Positions 21,291 through 32,638 of a stretch of 64,000 nt of DNA are shown here, in pieces (position 1 is the stretch's first letter; every line of letters starts with the position of its first letter). Both the position numbers and the translations under genes were made by a program. Location: contig OY997653.1 in NCBI GenBank assembly GCA_963921795.1, forward strand, positions 8,523,092 through 8,587,091, read 5' to 3'. The notes beneath the pieces were generated by a model that made no database searches, was not told the origin of the DNA, and saw nothing but the letters and a program-made list of their open reading frames with translations. The stretch comes from Nannobrachium achirus (Eukaryota; Chordata; Actinopteri; Myctophiformes; Myctophidae).

Positions 21291-22699
21291 TGCTACTTAA
21301 CCTGTTAACAATCCTGTATAATTTGTAAAAAAAAAAAAAAAAACGCCTATACGCAGCATACCCAAAGCAAATTGATTGTTGTTTACTTTGTGTGCAACTG
21401 ACATTGAGTAATGCAAGTTTTAACTTACTGGAATAGCAGGTTTTTAATCCTTGCCTAAATATTTTCAGTAAATAGATGCCTGCATAACACTGTTATTATC
21501 ATCTAGGAGCTGAAAAACACAATGTGGCCACTTTTGAAGCCTTACCTAGCCCAATTTCAAAGGACATGATAAAACTACAGAATATGAATATTTTACACAT
21601 GTTGTACTAAGTGTAAGTCTATACGTTTTCATTTGGAGACATTTGCATATATCATATAAAAAGGTAAAAAAAGGGCTAATAGACTGGATTTTTTTTTTTT
21701 TTTTTTTTTATTATTTTTATTTATTTATTATTATTTTTTTAATGTTTTTTTTTTTTTTACTGACACTCCTAACACTTGGTCTGACATGCGACGCGCTTCT
21801 GCGTATTTACGCAGTCCAGTAGTGCTGTTACGCAGGCGTTTTTGGGTATTGTAGTTCACTTCAGCCAAAAAAAATAGGCTTAATTTTTCTGAGAATTTTA
21901 TTGGCTATAAGATGTGCCAGTCATCAGAACAACCTGTTGCCACTGGCTGAATCTATGGCACAGGAAACATGGCCATGCACCGCCTCTGAACACAGACCAT
22001 TGGTTGCTATTGGGGGGATGGGACAGGACTAGAAGCTCCAATTGGGTGAAATGAAGTGTCAATCTAATCTGCATCGTTTGGGGGCCATTTTGAGAGCAAC
22101 CAAAGGGTTATACTGAAAATGTGGACTGGATTTACATGCAAAACACTGTGAAGAATTGTCTTTCGTCGTCATCACGTTTGTATGTCTGCCAATGGGAGAA
22201 CAGTGATGGCATGAAGGAAAACATGGTTTGGACTACTTTCAATCAATGGCTTGGATTATGTGTACTTTACACGAAATAAGAACATCATTATTGTGGAAAT
22301 AGATCACAAGACTTGTGGCGTTCTATAGGTATGCGACTTGCCCGTGTAGGTGAAACACACGCTTGCGTGGACGTGAATGTTTGTCAAAGTACGGCCGGCG
22401 GGCCCGCCGGCGGGCCGAGAACTGATAACAGTTAAAGCAGATTAATTTTTAGCTTTTTTTTCCTGTAATGTAAAGTTAATGGGACACCAACTCTAGCGGC
22501 TGATAACACCAATTTAGCTGTGTCTAAGAAAGGGTTATCATACCAAAATATAAGATATAGAGCTTTTCAAAAATGCATGGTAACCTTTGCCACCTTTTTT
22601 TTTGATACCGACAACTCGTATGGCCCATGGACTAATGAGTCGTCTCACTCATCCACATTCCTGCTACTTTGCAGATTTTCACACCTTACCCAGGCGGAA

Positions 22700-23215
22700 A
22701 AAATATATACTTAAGTATATTTTCTGTAAGTATACTAAATATACTTCTTTGTACTTGAAACAAATGGTACTTAAGTTGTGTTTTTCTGAAACCCATTAAG
22801 TTGTATTTAAGTTGTGTTTTTCTGAAACCACTTAAGTTGTGTTTAAATTAAATGTAAATATACTTTGAGTGTATCTAAAGTGTATTTTTTAAATGTGTAT
22901 CAAGTACATATCAAGTATACAAAAATACATTTAAAGTGTATTTTTTAGATGTGTATCAAGTACATATAAAGTATACAAAAAATAAATTTAAAGTGTATTT
23001 TTTAGATGTTTATCGAGTACATATACAAAAAATACATTTAAAATATACTAAATACTAATACACTTAAAATATATTGTTAGTTAATACTGGTTTCAAGTAT
23101 ACTTTTTAGTAATTTAATAGTATTGTACTACAAATGTATTAGTAATATACTAGTCTGCAGTTTACTTTTTTAGTGCTATACTGCTAGTGCACTACAAGTA
23201 TATTAACACTTATGC
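22700..23215. repeat. TA-rich AAGTATACT degenerate repeat
   Basis: Overlapping, diverged copies of AAGTATACTT and AAAGTGTATTTTTTAGATGT fill about 500 bases at the centre of the foldback element, including three copies of GTGTATTTTTTA...CAAGTACATAT. Confidence 0.75.
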
Positions 23216-23247
23216 TGAAAGCAGTTTGTAAAAAAATAATTTACTTT

Positions 23248-23520
23248 GAGTAGTTCACCCCCAAAATTAAAATTTTCCTATTGATTACTCACACCATGGA
23301 GACTTGGAGTTCAATATGTTTTGTTTTTTGCCACATTCCTAAGGCAATAAATGTACCCCCATTGATTCGGGTCCCCATCCGGAATCAATGGAGGTAAATT
23401 TACTCTAATTTGTCTTAGGAATGCGACAAATACAAACAAATATTATTGAACTCAAGTCTCCATGGCGTGAGTAATCAATAGAAGAAAAATAATAATAGTA
23501 ATTTTGGGGGTGAACTACTC
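23248..23520. mobile_element. Palindromic MITE, GAGTAGTTCACCCCCAAAA ends
   Basis: The left end GAGTAGTTCACCCCCAAAAT is mirrored exactly by TTTTGGGGGTGAACTACTC. Inner arms (GGAGACTTGGAGTTCAATA / GAACTCAAGTCTCCATGG; TTGATTCGGG / CGGAATCAATGG) are also inverted. It is nested in the larger foldback element. A related fragment is seen near 31590-31650. Confidence 0.85.
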
Positions 23521-24980
23521 CTTTAAAATGTACCGACACTGTATTTGCTACTCCTTCTATACAGTAATATTGGTAACATTACATTCAATCAACAAATCAC
23601 TTATTTAACCATTCAAAACAGATATTAAACATAACCAGATAAGGCCCGCCGGTGGGCCCGCCGGCCGTTTGTTGACAAACAATCACGTTTAGACAAGCCT
23701 CTGTGTTAATTGCATTGCCAACCTGTATACCATTTTAAAGCTAAGATTATTGTGATTCCGAATCCGCAAACCATTTGATTATAGCGCCGAAACTCACGCC
23801 GCTAACAACGCAGAAGTCCGACATAAACAAACAAACAAATATTCATAAATCTGCTGCTACTCACGTTTAGAGTTGGATTGTACTCCAACAACATCATATA
23901 TTTCCACAACAATGATGTTCTTGTGTAGAGGAAGGGTAAACATGATAAAATCCATTGTTTGTACAAAGTCCAAACCACATTTTCTGCCAAGAAACCTCTG
24001 TACAACTATAGTCATGGATACAAGCGTGATGTCAGAGTATGACAATCTTTCACATGTTTTTGCTTCTAACTCCAGTTCAGGTTTTCAGTTTTACAACTGA
24101 ATACTATTAAAATAGCCTCCAAGCTCCACACAATGATTGACACTTCATTTCACCCAATTGGAGCTTCTAGTCCTGTCTCAGTCGTCTCCCAGTCGCCCAA
24201 TAGCAACCAATAGTATGTTCTCAGAGGAGGTCCATGACTCAGTTTCCTGACTCATATATTTAGCCAATGGCAGCAGGTTGTTCTGATGACTGGCACTTCT
24301 TATAGCCAATGAAATTCTCCACAAAATGTGTCTACTTTATTTTGGCTGAAGTGAACTACAATACCCAAAAAACCCTGCGTAACAGCACTACTGGCCGTGC
24401 GTAAATACGCAGCAGCGAGCCGAATGTCAGACCAAGAGTGTTAGGGCCGTCAGTAAAAAAAATTAATTAAATAATAATAAAAATAATACAAAATTAAAAA
24501 AAAAAAAATCCAGTCTATTAGCCCTTTTTTGACCTTTTTATATGATGTATGCAAATGTCTCCAAATGAAAACGCATAAACATACACTTAGTAAAACATGT
24601 GTAAAATATTCATATTTTGTAGTTTTATCATGTCCTTTGAAATTGGGCTAGGTAAGGCTTCAAAATGTGTCCAGACTGTCCACATTGTGTTTTTCAGCTC
24701 CTATATGATAATAACAGTGTTATGCAGGCATCTATTTACTGAAAATATTTAGGCGAGGATTAAAAACCTGCTATTCCAGTAAGTTAAAACTTGCATTACT
24801 CAATGTCAGTTGCACACAGAGTGATTATTTATTTCTGGGTAAAACTTCAAAATGTTTTCTTCAAAATGAGACCATGCCCAATGCATTACTCCAAATGGTT
24901 TAAAAACAACAATCAATTTACTTTGGGTACGCTGTGTATAGGCGTTTTTTGCAAATTATACAGGATTGTTAACAGGTTAA

Positions 24981-26234
24981 GGGATAATCAAGTTTGTATC
25001 GTGATCGGACACTGTCACTAGCTGGTTTAGTTCCTGGCAGCTTGCTGCTGCTGCTCCTCGCATTCCTCTCAAGCCTCGCATCATATAGTAAAATATAAAG
25101 AAATATATATATAAGAGCTACAGGCTCACAACACGTCGCAACGCGGCAGGTTGTGAGATTGTGTGCCTGACATTTAGTTATGCAGAAACACTGTTGTACG
25201 GCAAAGACTTCTCCAGTTTATCAGCGCTGTGTACAGGACTTCTTGGTTCGCTCGGCGTCAGGGGTTTAGCTTTACTGTTATGACAAACAGAACCGGCCGG
25301 CGTGATCTGAAGAACCAAGCCGGCTCAGTTGACGATAATAAAACAGGGATCCAAACTTCTATGGGTCGTAACTTGGATACGAGTAAGCACAGTGACTGTC
25401 TGATCGTAGCAATGGATTAAGTACCAAGGGGTGAAAATTGGTGACACGATTCACGATGCAGGCAAGTTGCTTGCACCATCGGCATCATGGCATAACAAAA
25501 CAAAACATTTTTGCATATTACAGTTGAATGAGATGTAAAAGCCCAAATCATATATTAATTGGTAGGCTACTGTACGACCACAACGCACAAGCCAAAAGTA
25601 GTTTGGACCTCCTCTGGTCCTCTATTTCTGTAGCATATAGAGCATATTGTTTTGGTTAGGTTGCAGATTTAAAAGACATGCTGCACGGCAACGGGCAAAT
25701 AAATCCTTCTTTCTTTAATTTAAATTAATTTAGTCTACCTACTAAAATTGGTCATCTGCGTCTGTCATCCTCCAAGACTATCAAACCCAATGCGTCTCTG
25801 AGTTGCGCCCTCTAGAGTTGGATGCGCATTGCGCATGGACCCAAACAATCCCAGAAACCTTTGTGCATACCCAGAATTCATTAAGCAATAACGAAGATGG
25901 CGCTATTTGCGTACTGGGCTATGTCACTGCCTTCGCCAGCTGTGATGCCCGTGGTGAGCGCACATCATGGTGCTCTCTGTTGCACAAGGAGCAAGTTGGC
26001 ACCTCTCATGTACATAACGTTTGGATGGATATGCTATGTGAAAATTATGTAGATCCGTCATTGTCTCCTTATATTCCTAAAATAAGATGGATTGTTCCTA
26101 TGATATCTGCAGGTCTTTCAATGCAGCAAGACGTGATGTAAGTCATTTTATCCTGAGAAATTCCAAAATTATGTGAAAAAAAAGTGGAAAAGGAAAGCCT
26201 GGGACCTACAGGTGTTTTGTACGACATCATGACT
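24981..26234. other. Stretch without firm features
   Basis: A diverged hairpin-like segment at 25105-25175 (GCTACAGGCTCACAACACG...GGTTGTGAG) may be a relic of the palindromic cassette. A 112-codon frame at 25803-26141 ends in KIRWIVPMISAGLSMQQ, and a similar DNA phrase recurs near 26290-26330, so it probably belongs to the decayed transposon that follows. Confidence 0.4.
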
Positions 26235-27300
26235 TTTTGGAGATTCGCGAGATTTCCCCACAAGGCCTAGGATGCAAAAAAACACTGGATTGGTCCTATC
26301 TGATATCATTAAGGCTGTCGATGCAGCAAGAGAAGTTGAAGATCATTTTCACCATTCAGCCTATGGTAAAAGAAAAAGAAAACAGGAACCCAAGAAATTC
26401 CAAAATTACGTGCGGTTCGGTGGAATTACAGTTTTGTGATGCTTGAGCGCCTGCATGAGAAAAAAATCCTGTGCAGTCTGTGCTGGCAGATGAAACAGTC
26501 ACAGAGGATCCTGTGCAGCAGTGTTGCACGGTACCACACCTTCCCAAGTCTTTTTGAGCAGGAGCTCTCCATTCGTGCCCCAAGTACCCTGGTTACTTTG
26601 CATAACAGTAGCTCAGGTTGTAAGTACAGTATAAATGGAGCATCTTGTCAACAGACAGTACTGCTACACTATCCTACTGGCATGCAACAAAGATGCCTCA
26701 GCCAGCATCGAAGAAGACGTTACTGCGGCGCCCGCATGGTCTAGTGGTCCAGGCACACACCACATAGAGGCTCTAATGCCAGACAGCATGTCACAGGTTC
26801 GATTTCCGTTCCTGACGACCTTTGCTGCAAGTCACTCCCCATCTCTCTCCCCATTTCCTGTCAGCCTACTGTCACATCAATGAAGGCATAAAAGCCCCCA
26901 AACAAATCTTTAAAAAAGAAGTTACTCCTTCAAAGCTAACTCTTATTTTGCTATGACGGTATGATGCGTACACCTCCAGGTCTAAACCAGCTGCAGTGAT
27001 GTGCACATGTGCGCCTGCATGTGACCTATGTGCCAAGTGCGTGTGAGGTCTTTAAATTAGCCCCCCACCAGACATTGAATCACCAATGCAACACTGCTGC
27101 GCAGTCTGTCCTGGCAGATGAAACAGTCACAAAGCCAAGGGTTCTCGAGTCACTCACGATGCAAGCGTCAAACTGGGAGACGATAGAACCACTGATTCCT
27201 GTGTTAGCTCCCCTGGCAAAGGCTACTGAAGTGCAGTGTGGAGAGTTACACTTTGGCCTGTCTTTCATCCAATGATTTTCAACACCATCAACCCCAGCAG
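26235..27300 (+). pseudogene. Decayed hAT/ZBED-like transposase region
   Basis: Reading across frames gives VLADETVTE and, at 27096-27260, a clearer stretch ASNWETIEPLIPVLAPLAKATEVQCGE, which resembles the hAT transposase/ZBED core segment (W..I..L.PVL.P...AT). Frames are broken repeatedly, and the phrase GTCTGTGCTGGCAGATGAAA occurs three times in the neighbourhood (26478, 27107, 30061). A SINE is inserted in the middle. The family assignment is moderate; I cannot identify the zinc finger or catalytic acidic residues. Confidence 0.45.
26733..26915 (+). mobile_element. tRNA-derived SINE
   Basis: The head resembles a tRNA gene: an A-box-like GCATGGTCTAGTGGTCCAGG and, about 50 bases on, the B-box GGTTCGATTTCC. 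It is followed by CCTTTGCTGCAAGTCACTCC and a CT-rich body ending ATAAAAGCCCCC, a body type common in fish SINEs. The head cannot fold as a functional tRNA of normal length. Confidence 0.7.
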
Positions 27301-27470
27301 GGAGCTGAAAAGAAGGAGGAACTCTCCATTACACACTATTAATTAACTTCAAGCGTTAAAGTGTCAGGTGCAAAACGTTTAAATGTTATTAAAAGTTATT
27401 TCACTCTCCTGGCGGAGATATGAGCGGATATTTGAGCTCCACTGAGCGCATGCCACATTGTTTAGGTTTT
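27301..27470. other. Short spacer, possible kelch 3' UTR
   Basis: Read on the minus strand this follows the kelch pseudogene stop codon. AATAAA-like sequence occurs right at the stop. Nothing else is recognised. Confidence 0.4.
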
Positions 27471-27474
27471 ATGT

Positions 27475-28414
27475 TTATTTTAGTCTTCGAGTTCCATCAG
27501 TCATGGCTGCCATTTCCCACCTGATGTCGTGTGGGAGTTCAGACTGCTCCAGACCGTACTGAATAACTGCCAGCTTACACAATGTCTTCAGACTAGGACT
27601 CAAGTCTAAGATAAACAGCTCATCTTTGTATCCTCCAAAGAGGATGACACGATCTCCCATCATGCAACAGCAGCCATCAATAATCTTTAACGGGCCGTTC
27701 CCCTTGGGCTTCACCTCCTTCCAGGAGAAGGTCTCTGGATTGAATTTCCACAGATCATGTAAGACACCCTTAAAGTTCAAACCACCAAATATGTACAGCT
27801 CTCCATTGTAGGTAAAGGCTGCATGACTCCTGCGTACTCTTGGACGACGCTGTGAAAAAGGTGTTTTCATCCAGCAGTTGGTCTCTGTGTCAAACACTCT
27901 GACGATGTTGTGGTGGCTCCCCAGGTCACCAAATACAAACATCTTTGTCCCGATGATGGTGGCAGATTGATATGCTGAAGCAGGTGGAGGAGTTCCTCTG
28001 GTGTTAATTAAAGACCAGACCATTGTGGTGGTGTCCAACTTGTAGATGTCATTAGTCCATCCAGTCAGCTGGTTGTATCCTCCATGGATAAACATTACCT
28101 TCTCCAACACACAGGATGAGGGACTCTGCCTCCCCTCTGGAACAGTCCCAGAAACCCTAGGTGTGAACCATGTGTGGGTGTCAACATCATATGCATAAAG
28201 CACGTTGCAGTGACCTGAATTAGTCCAACCTCCCCAGATGTAGACGGTATCTTCTACCAGCACAACAGTGTGGTACCGGCGCCCACAGGGAACTAGAGTT
28301 ACCTCCAAATGAGTACAGCTTGTTCCCCACAGTCACTGCAGCCTGATGACCTCCACTATTTTCTGCTACTCTCAGATTCACCGTCCAGTGCAACATTTGA
28401 CTCACCAGCAACAC
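27475..28414 (-). pseudogene. KLHDC3-like intronless kelch copy 1, internal deletion
   Basis: A minus-strand, intronless copy of a KLHDC3 (Peas)-type six-kelch protein. The start MLLVSQMLHWTVNLR at 28414 is followed by the first kelch motif KLYSFGGNSS; then about 110 bases are missing, the frame changes, and reading resumes at VPCGRRYHTVVLVED. After that the frame is open for 277 codons to TAA at 27475, with YIWGG, MFIHGG, MFVFG, YIFGG and ILFGG motifs, a C-terminal LSPSLKTLCKLAVIQYGLEQ and PHDIRWE. Human KLHDC3 has many introns, so this is a retrocopy lineage. Compared with 53244-54317 it has lost most of blade 1 and is probably non-functional. Confidence 0.88.
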
Positions 28415-28435
28415 TGAATAAGAACTGATCCTTAG

Positions 28436-29529
28436 GCCCCTATTACATTAAAACGGGCTTCACTATAAACGTAATGATTTATAGTCGTTTGTGGGGGGTC
28501 ATTTAGACGAAAATGGAGTCTTCGGGGGGTGAAACCGTAACAAAGTGAAACCCCCTTTGAAAGTGGAAAAGGTAAAAACGCTTTGTATCTCCCGCTTTCA
28601 TCTAAATACCGTAAACGCAGCAAACTACTGAAAATGATAAGATGTGGGACATCCTAGGGCTGTCACGATTAGGAATTTCTCCAGATGATTATAATTGTCA
28701 TACAAATAATCGGCGATTGACGAATATATCGTCTTCCCCCCCCCCCCCCTTCATTTTATGCCACTATGATAAATAGCTTTGAGCTCATACTCATACTGTA
28801 CCTTAATGAAGAGCAATTTAATTGCTTTTTAAACATCAGTTCAGTGGTGTAAACTGTAAAGTAACTATTAAGTACATTTATTTGCTAACGTTAGCCCTAA
28901 TTTATACCGTAGCTATTTGAAAATAGCCGATCTACAAGCTCACAACACTGCGTCGCGGTGCGTTGTGAAAATAGCCGATCTACAAGCTCACAGCGCGTCG
29001 CGGTGCGTTGTGATAATAGCCGATCTACAAGCTCACAACGCGTCGCGGTGCATTGTGAAAATAGCCGATCTACAAGCTCACAACGCGTCGCGGTGCGTTG
29101 TGAAAATAGCCGACCTACAAGCTCACAACGCGTCGCGGTGCGTTGTGAAAATAGCAGACAACTGCAAAAATAGCCGACGCTGAAAATAGCGACAGTAGCC
29201 TATAATGTTTATCATGACACGATCCAACATCTATAGCTCGTCGCCGTCTGTGTGTAATCATCATCATCATCCCCTCCATAAGCTGCAGTAAAGACATTGA
29301 CTCCAGTCCTCTGTGTTGACTGACTGAGGAGGACTTCTTTGCTGGCTGCTAGGAAGTAGAACGGAACTTGGGCAGTGCGGTCATGGCGACATGCGCCACC
29401 TAGCGACCTGGCATGCAAATTACAGCGTTTAGGGACAAATTGCGTTTTCATCTAAAGACCACATAAAAAATGAAAACTAAACGGCTCTTAGCCGTTTAAA
29501 GTGAAGCCTGTTTTCATCTAAAAGGGGGC
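28436..29529. mobile_element. 1.1 kb insertion in the 5' UTR of kelch copy 1
   Basis: The terminal inverted repeats are GCCCCTATTACATTAAAACG-like on the left and, on the right, the complement of a GCCCCCTTTTAGATGAAAAC sequence. GGGCTTCACT/AGTGAAGCC lies just inside. TTAG flanks both ends. The duplicated locus at 33680-33700 preserves the uninterrupted sequence GATCCTTAGTGTCTTC, an empty site. A 3-4 bp duplication and GGCCC ends suggest a PIF/Harbinger-type MITE; that is inference. It carries the tandem half-hairpin array at 28917-29160. Confidence 0.85.
28917..29160. repeat. Tandem array of half palindromic cassettes
   Basis: Five consecutive units of about 44-46 bases: GAAAATAGCCGATCTACAAG, CTCACAACGCGTCGCGGTGC, GTTGT. 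Each is the left arm of the hairpin plus its loop, with no right arms. One unit has CGACCTACAAG. This differs from every other copy, which has paired arms or a single arm. Confidence 0.92.
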
Positions 29530-29574
29530 TTAGTGTCTTCCTCTGTAAAAAAAATTGCTTTTACAACGTGCTCC

Positions 29575-29650
29575 ACCATTTATATAGGATGCCAGTCTAT
29601 GAGGTCAGTCATCTATGACGTCATTATTGTGACATCATATATAACCATAT
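29575..29650 (-). promoter_or_regulatory. TATA/CRE core promoter of kelch copy 1
   Basis: On the minus strand TATATAAA (29579-29586) lies 30 bases downstream of a perfect CRE, TGACGTCA (29616-29623), followed further upstream by TGATGTCAC and a second AT-rich TATATATG. Without the 1.1 kb insertion, TATA would be about 67 bases from the start codon, as in copy 2. Confidence 0.7.
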
Positions 29651-29814
29651 TTGGGCAAAGTTTCATCCCGAGCCTCCTAGATAGTTGGATGGATTTATTA
29701 CTTGCTCCAGCAGAGTGAGCAAGCACTGCGTACAGTGTTTCTGTCGTGTCCTGTGTCTGTGTTTATGTCATCCAATGGGAAAACCCTTGGGAAAAACATG
29801 TCTTTACGTCACGT

Positions 29815-29985
29815 CCTGTTTTTCTGTTTACGCCCGTAGCCAATCAAGGACCAGCATTCTTGGTGATGTCACCATCAACAGCCATTGAGGAACCAGCATT
29901 CTTGATGACATCACCATCAACACGTGTGACCAGATATAAATAACAAGGTGCAAGTTGGCACATCGACAGAGTGCCAACTTGCCCA
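29815..29985 (+). promoter_or_regulatory. Divergent promoter-like module 1 (CCAAT/CRE-like/TATA)
   Basis: On the plus strand: CCAAT (29840-29844), TGATGTCA (29864-29871), TGACATCA (29906-29913) and GATATAAATAAC (TATA at 29935). The spacer ACCAGCATTCTTGATGACAT repeats as 40-base units. A hairpin GTGCAAGTTGGCAC...GTGCCAACTTGC follows at 29951-29980. The downstream transcript is unknown. Close relatives lie at 30880, 33998, 35545 and 35700. Confidence 0.45.
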
Positions 29986-30002
29986 CCCACATACACACAT
30001 TG

Positions 30003-30260
30003 GTGGAATTACAGTTTTGTGATGCTTGAGCGGCTGCATGAGCAACGGATCCTGTGCAGTCTGTGCTGGCAGATGAAACAGTCACAAAGGATCCTGTGCA
30101 GCAGTGTTGCATTGGTCATTGCACGGTGGTACCACGCCTTCCCAAGTCTTTTTGAGCAGGAGCTCTCCATTCCTGCCCCAAGTACCCTGATTACTTAGCA
30201 TAAGAGTAGCTCAGGTTGTAAGTCCACACATACAGTACAAATGGAGCATTTTGGCAACAG
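30003..30260 (+). pseudogene. Second copy of the transposase-like segment
   Basis: About 250 bases are nearly identical to 26410-26660 (GGTGGAATTACAGTTTTGTG, GAGCAGGAGCTCTCCATTC), with a 15-base insertion CATTGGTCATTGCACG. It is part of the same decayed repeat. Confidence 0.65.
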
Positions 30261-30689
30261 ACAGTAATGCTACAGTATCCTATCCTATAAGCTGGTCCGT
30301 CATTGGCTACGGTTTGGGTGGCCCCCTCTCTGATTGGCTACGGCTGTAAACACAGACGCACAGATACCGCCAGATTAGGCTCGTCTCCAGGATGAAATGA
30401 CTGAGGAGGCAGATGGAAAATGGCACATCATTGTGGACTCGCTGAAAGACGAGACCAGTATGTTATACCTAATCTTTATAGGTCAAGTTTCTTCTCCTCA
30501 AAACAAATCAAACCTCAGTTCGAAGTGAAGCGGTGAACTTTTATTCTATGTTTAAGAATTCTGAATTCTGAATTTTATCTGGAGGGCCGAATTGTCATGT
30601 GAAGCTTGACCAATCCTCAAAGTATGGTCTCATTGGACATTTTTAATCATCCAATCATCAGACCGGGACGGACACTACACACATATTCT

Positions 30690-30840
30690 GGACGTACGGG
30701 ACAGATAAAACCTGTTCATTCTGGACTGAAATGACCATATATGGACATGAGGGGACACACATGGGACACACATTTACGGACAGATAAAACCTGTTCATTC
30801 TGGACTGAAATGACCATATATGGACATGGGGGACACACAA
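30690..30840. repeat. 80-bp tandem duplication
   Basis: ACAGATAAAACCTGTTCATT, CTGGACTGAAATGACCATAT, ATGGACATG occurs twice with an 80-base period. The vocabulary (GACCATATATGGACA) recalls the tandem repeat at 10700-11370. Confidence 0.8.
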
Positions 30841-30879
30841 AGCCACTCCTTGGAAGCGGCTTTCCCCGCTTCAGAAATG

Positions 30880-30975
30880 ACAGACAGTACAAAGGCAGGG
30901 CCCTTAGCCAATGAGCAGCAGCGTTCTTGGTGACATCACCACCAACAAGTGCGAACTGATATCAATAGTGTGTGT
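30880..30975 (+). promoter_or_regulatory. Promoter-like module 2
   Basis: AGCCAATGAGCAGCAGCG, TTCTTGGTGACATCACCACC and CTGATATCAATAG follow the order of module 1, but the TATA is weaker. Confidence 0.35.
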
Positions 30976-32455
30976 GTGCCAGCGGCTACGTCATTGTAGT
31001 CCTTAGAGGCCATCTTTTGGGAAAAAAACACAGGTGTTTCAATTGGTTTGATTGCATAGAACTAATGCTTTACTCCAATCAGAACACCTGTGTAAGGCTG
31101 TGTTTACCCAAGAAATGGCCGCTCTTAGAACTACATTTGGCACACCCTATAACAACACCAACATGAAATCTTTTGTAGTATGTTCTCCCAAATCTTCAGA
31201 TACTAAAGTATGTAAAGTATATGAAATGCAAGAGTCTCAGAAGTAATGTTGGGAGTGCCCGTAGGGACGGTAGGGCAGATTTTTATGCCCACATACGTTG
31301 GAGTGCCTGTTGGGTAGATCTTTGTGCCCATACATGGTGTTCCATGCGAGCCCACACTGTTTGGTAGGAACAGTATTTCTAGTTGTTTATATAGCCTAGT
31401 AAAATAATATGTATATAAAACCTAAACCGAAGGGGCAGAATTTGCCACTGAGGGTGCTATGCCCCCTCTGGCACCCCTGTGGCGCCAGGCCTGCACCTGA
31501 TAGGCCTATAGAAACATAGAATGCACTACTTTTTATTTTTATTAATTAGCCAATAATTTGTTTGCATTAGCACCAATGCAATCACTTGTGTCTCCGTTTG
31601 GAATCAGTGGGGATACATTTATTACAAACAAATTATTGTCTTAGGAATAAAAAAAATCACACCAAGTGTGAAGTGAGCAGGTTTATGAATTCATTTCATT
31701 AAACATCCCGTGAAGCTCGGTCAATGCCCTGCTTTGCAGGACGGACATACGGACGGACGGACATACATACAGTACATACACACAAAAGCCATATGCAGGA
31801 GTGGTTAGCACTGCTCATAAATATCCATGAATTCAAGTCTCCCTGAGGTGAGAAATTGATAAACAAAAAGAAAAATATATACATTTTTTTCTTTTCAAAA
31901 AGGTGTTTAGAAAGTGTTAAAATGTTTTTTTTATGTGGCCACACCCAACCAGTTCATTAAGTTGTCAGGTGGGTGGTGACCCAGCTGAAGTTAGCCACAC
32001 CCACAGCTGTTGTTGGATGGTAAAAGAAGAGGGGATGATAATATGATGTCATTAAATCTGTGTATTTTAACTGGGCCTTTTGACACCCTCTATAGGTGGT
32101 TAGAGGTTTAGTACCGTCTGCCTTTTCTTGGTTGTCCGGTGAGACTGAAAGATTCTCCAGCTGTTGTATCAGATCACACAATGGCGGCACAGCGCCGTCT
32201 GTGGAGGTAAATGTCCTTTGCCGGGTGTGGAGGCAGGTTTCAGATCAACGTCCCCAGTGTTCTGGCGAGCCCTCTCCTCCAGGCAAGCCTCCAGCCTGTC
32301 CAGTCCTTCCTCGGTCGCCAGGTCGACAGAACAGACTAGGAAGCGCCAGTGTTCCGCCCAGCGGTGGCCCATCTGGTGTGCCATTTCCCTGCTCGCGCTC
32401 TCCCGTCGTGCATGGCGCAGAATGTGTGCGGCAGTTCCGGCGTTGCAGCCGAGTG
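30976..32455. other. Stretch without recognised genes
   Basis: It holds a relic with GCACCCCTGTGGCGCCAGGC (about 31430-31500) and a fragment of the MITE seen at 23248 (31590-31650). The GC-richer 32210-32450 keeps several overlapping open frames, but no domain is recognisable. Confidence 0.45.
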
Positions 32456-32514
32456 TGATCTACAAGCTCACAACGGTTGCATCTGCGACGCAATCGTGAG
32501 CTTGTATGTCAGCT
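32456..32514. repeat. Palindromic cassette, short copy
   Basis: TGATCTACAAGCTCACAACG and CGTGAGCTTGTATGTCA pair around a GTTGCATCTGCGACGCAA loop that is itself palindromic. The outer TAGC arms are lost. Confidence 0.75.
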
Positions 32515-32638
32515 GTCCTCGGGATGTGTCCCACACATAATTCTACGGTAAATCACCACGGAAACAGGTGGATAGAACTCCTCTGCCTTATGTTCAACTT
32601 TATTTTGATTTTATATTCATTTTAGTCTTCGAGTTCCA

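Larger units (their letters stand above)
21301..24976. mobile_element. 3.7 kb foldback element flanked by TTAA
   Basis: The termini CCTGTTAACAATCC and GGATTGTTAACAGG are directly flanked by TTAA (21297-21300 and 24977-24980), the signature of piggyBac-type insertion. The arms (about 21301-22430 and 23640-24976) are long inverted copies ending in GGCCCGCCGG clusters. The 1.2 kb centre (22440-23640) holds TA-rich sequence and a nested MITE. No transposase is recognised, so it would depend on one supplied elsewhere. The arms differ by small indels and poly-T length. Confidence 0.88.

Noticed and set aside
26733..26810. Possible tRNA gene
   Set aside because: A- and B-box-like motifs are present, but it runs into a SINE body and lacks a closed acceptor stem.
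28917..29160. Regularly spaced direct repeats resembling a CRISPR array
   Set aside because: Units are contiguous with no unique spacers, in a vertebrate genome, and are copies of the hairpin cassette.
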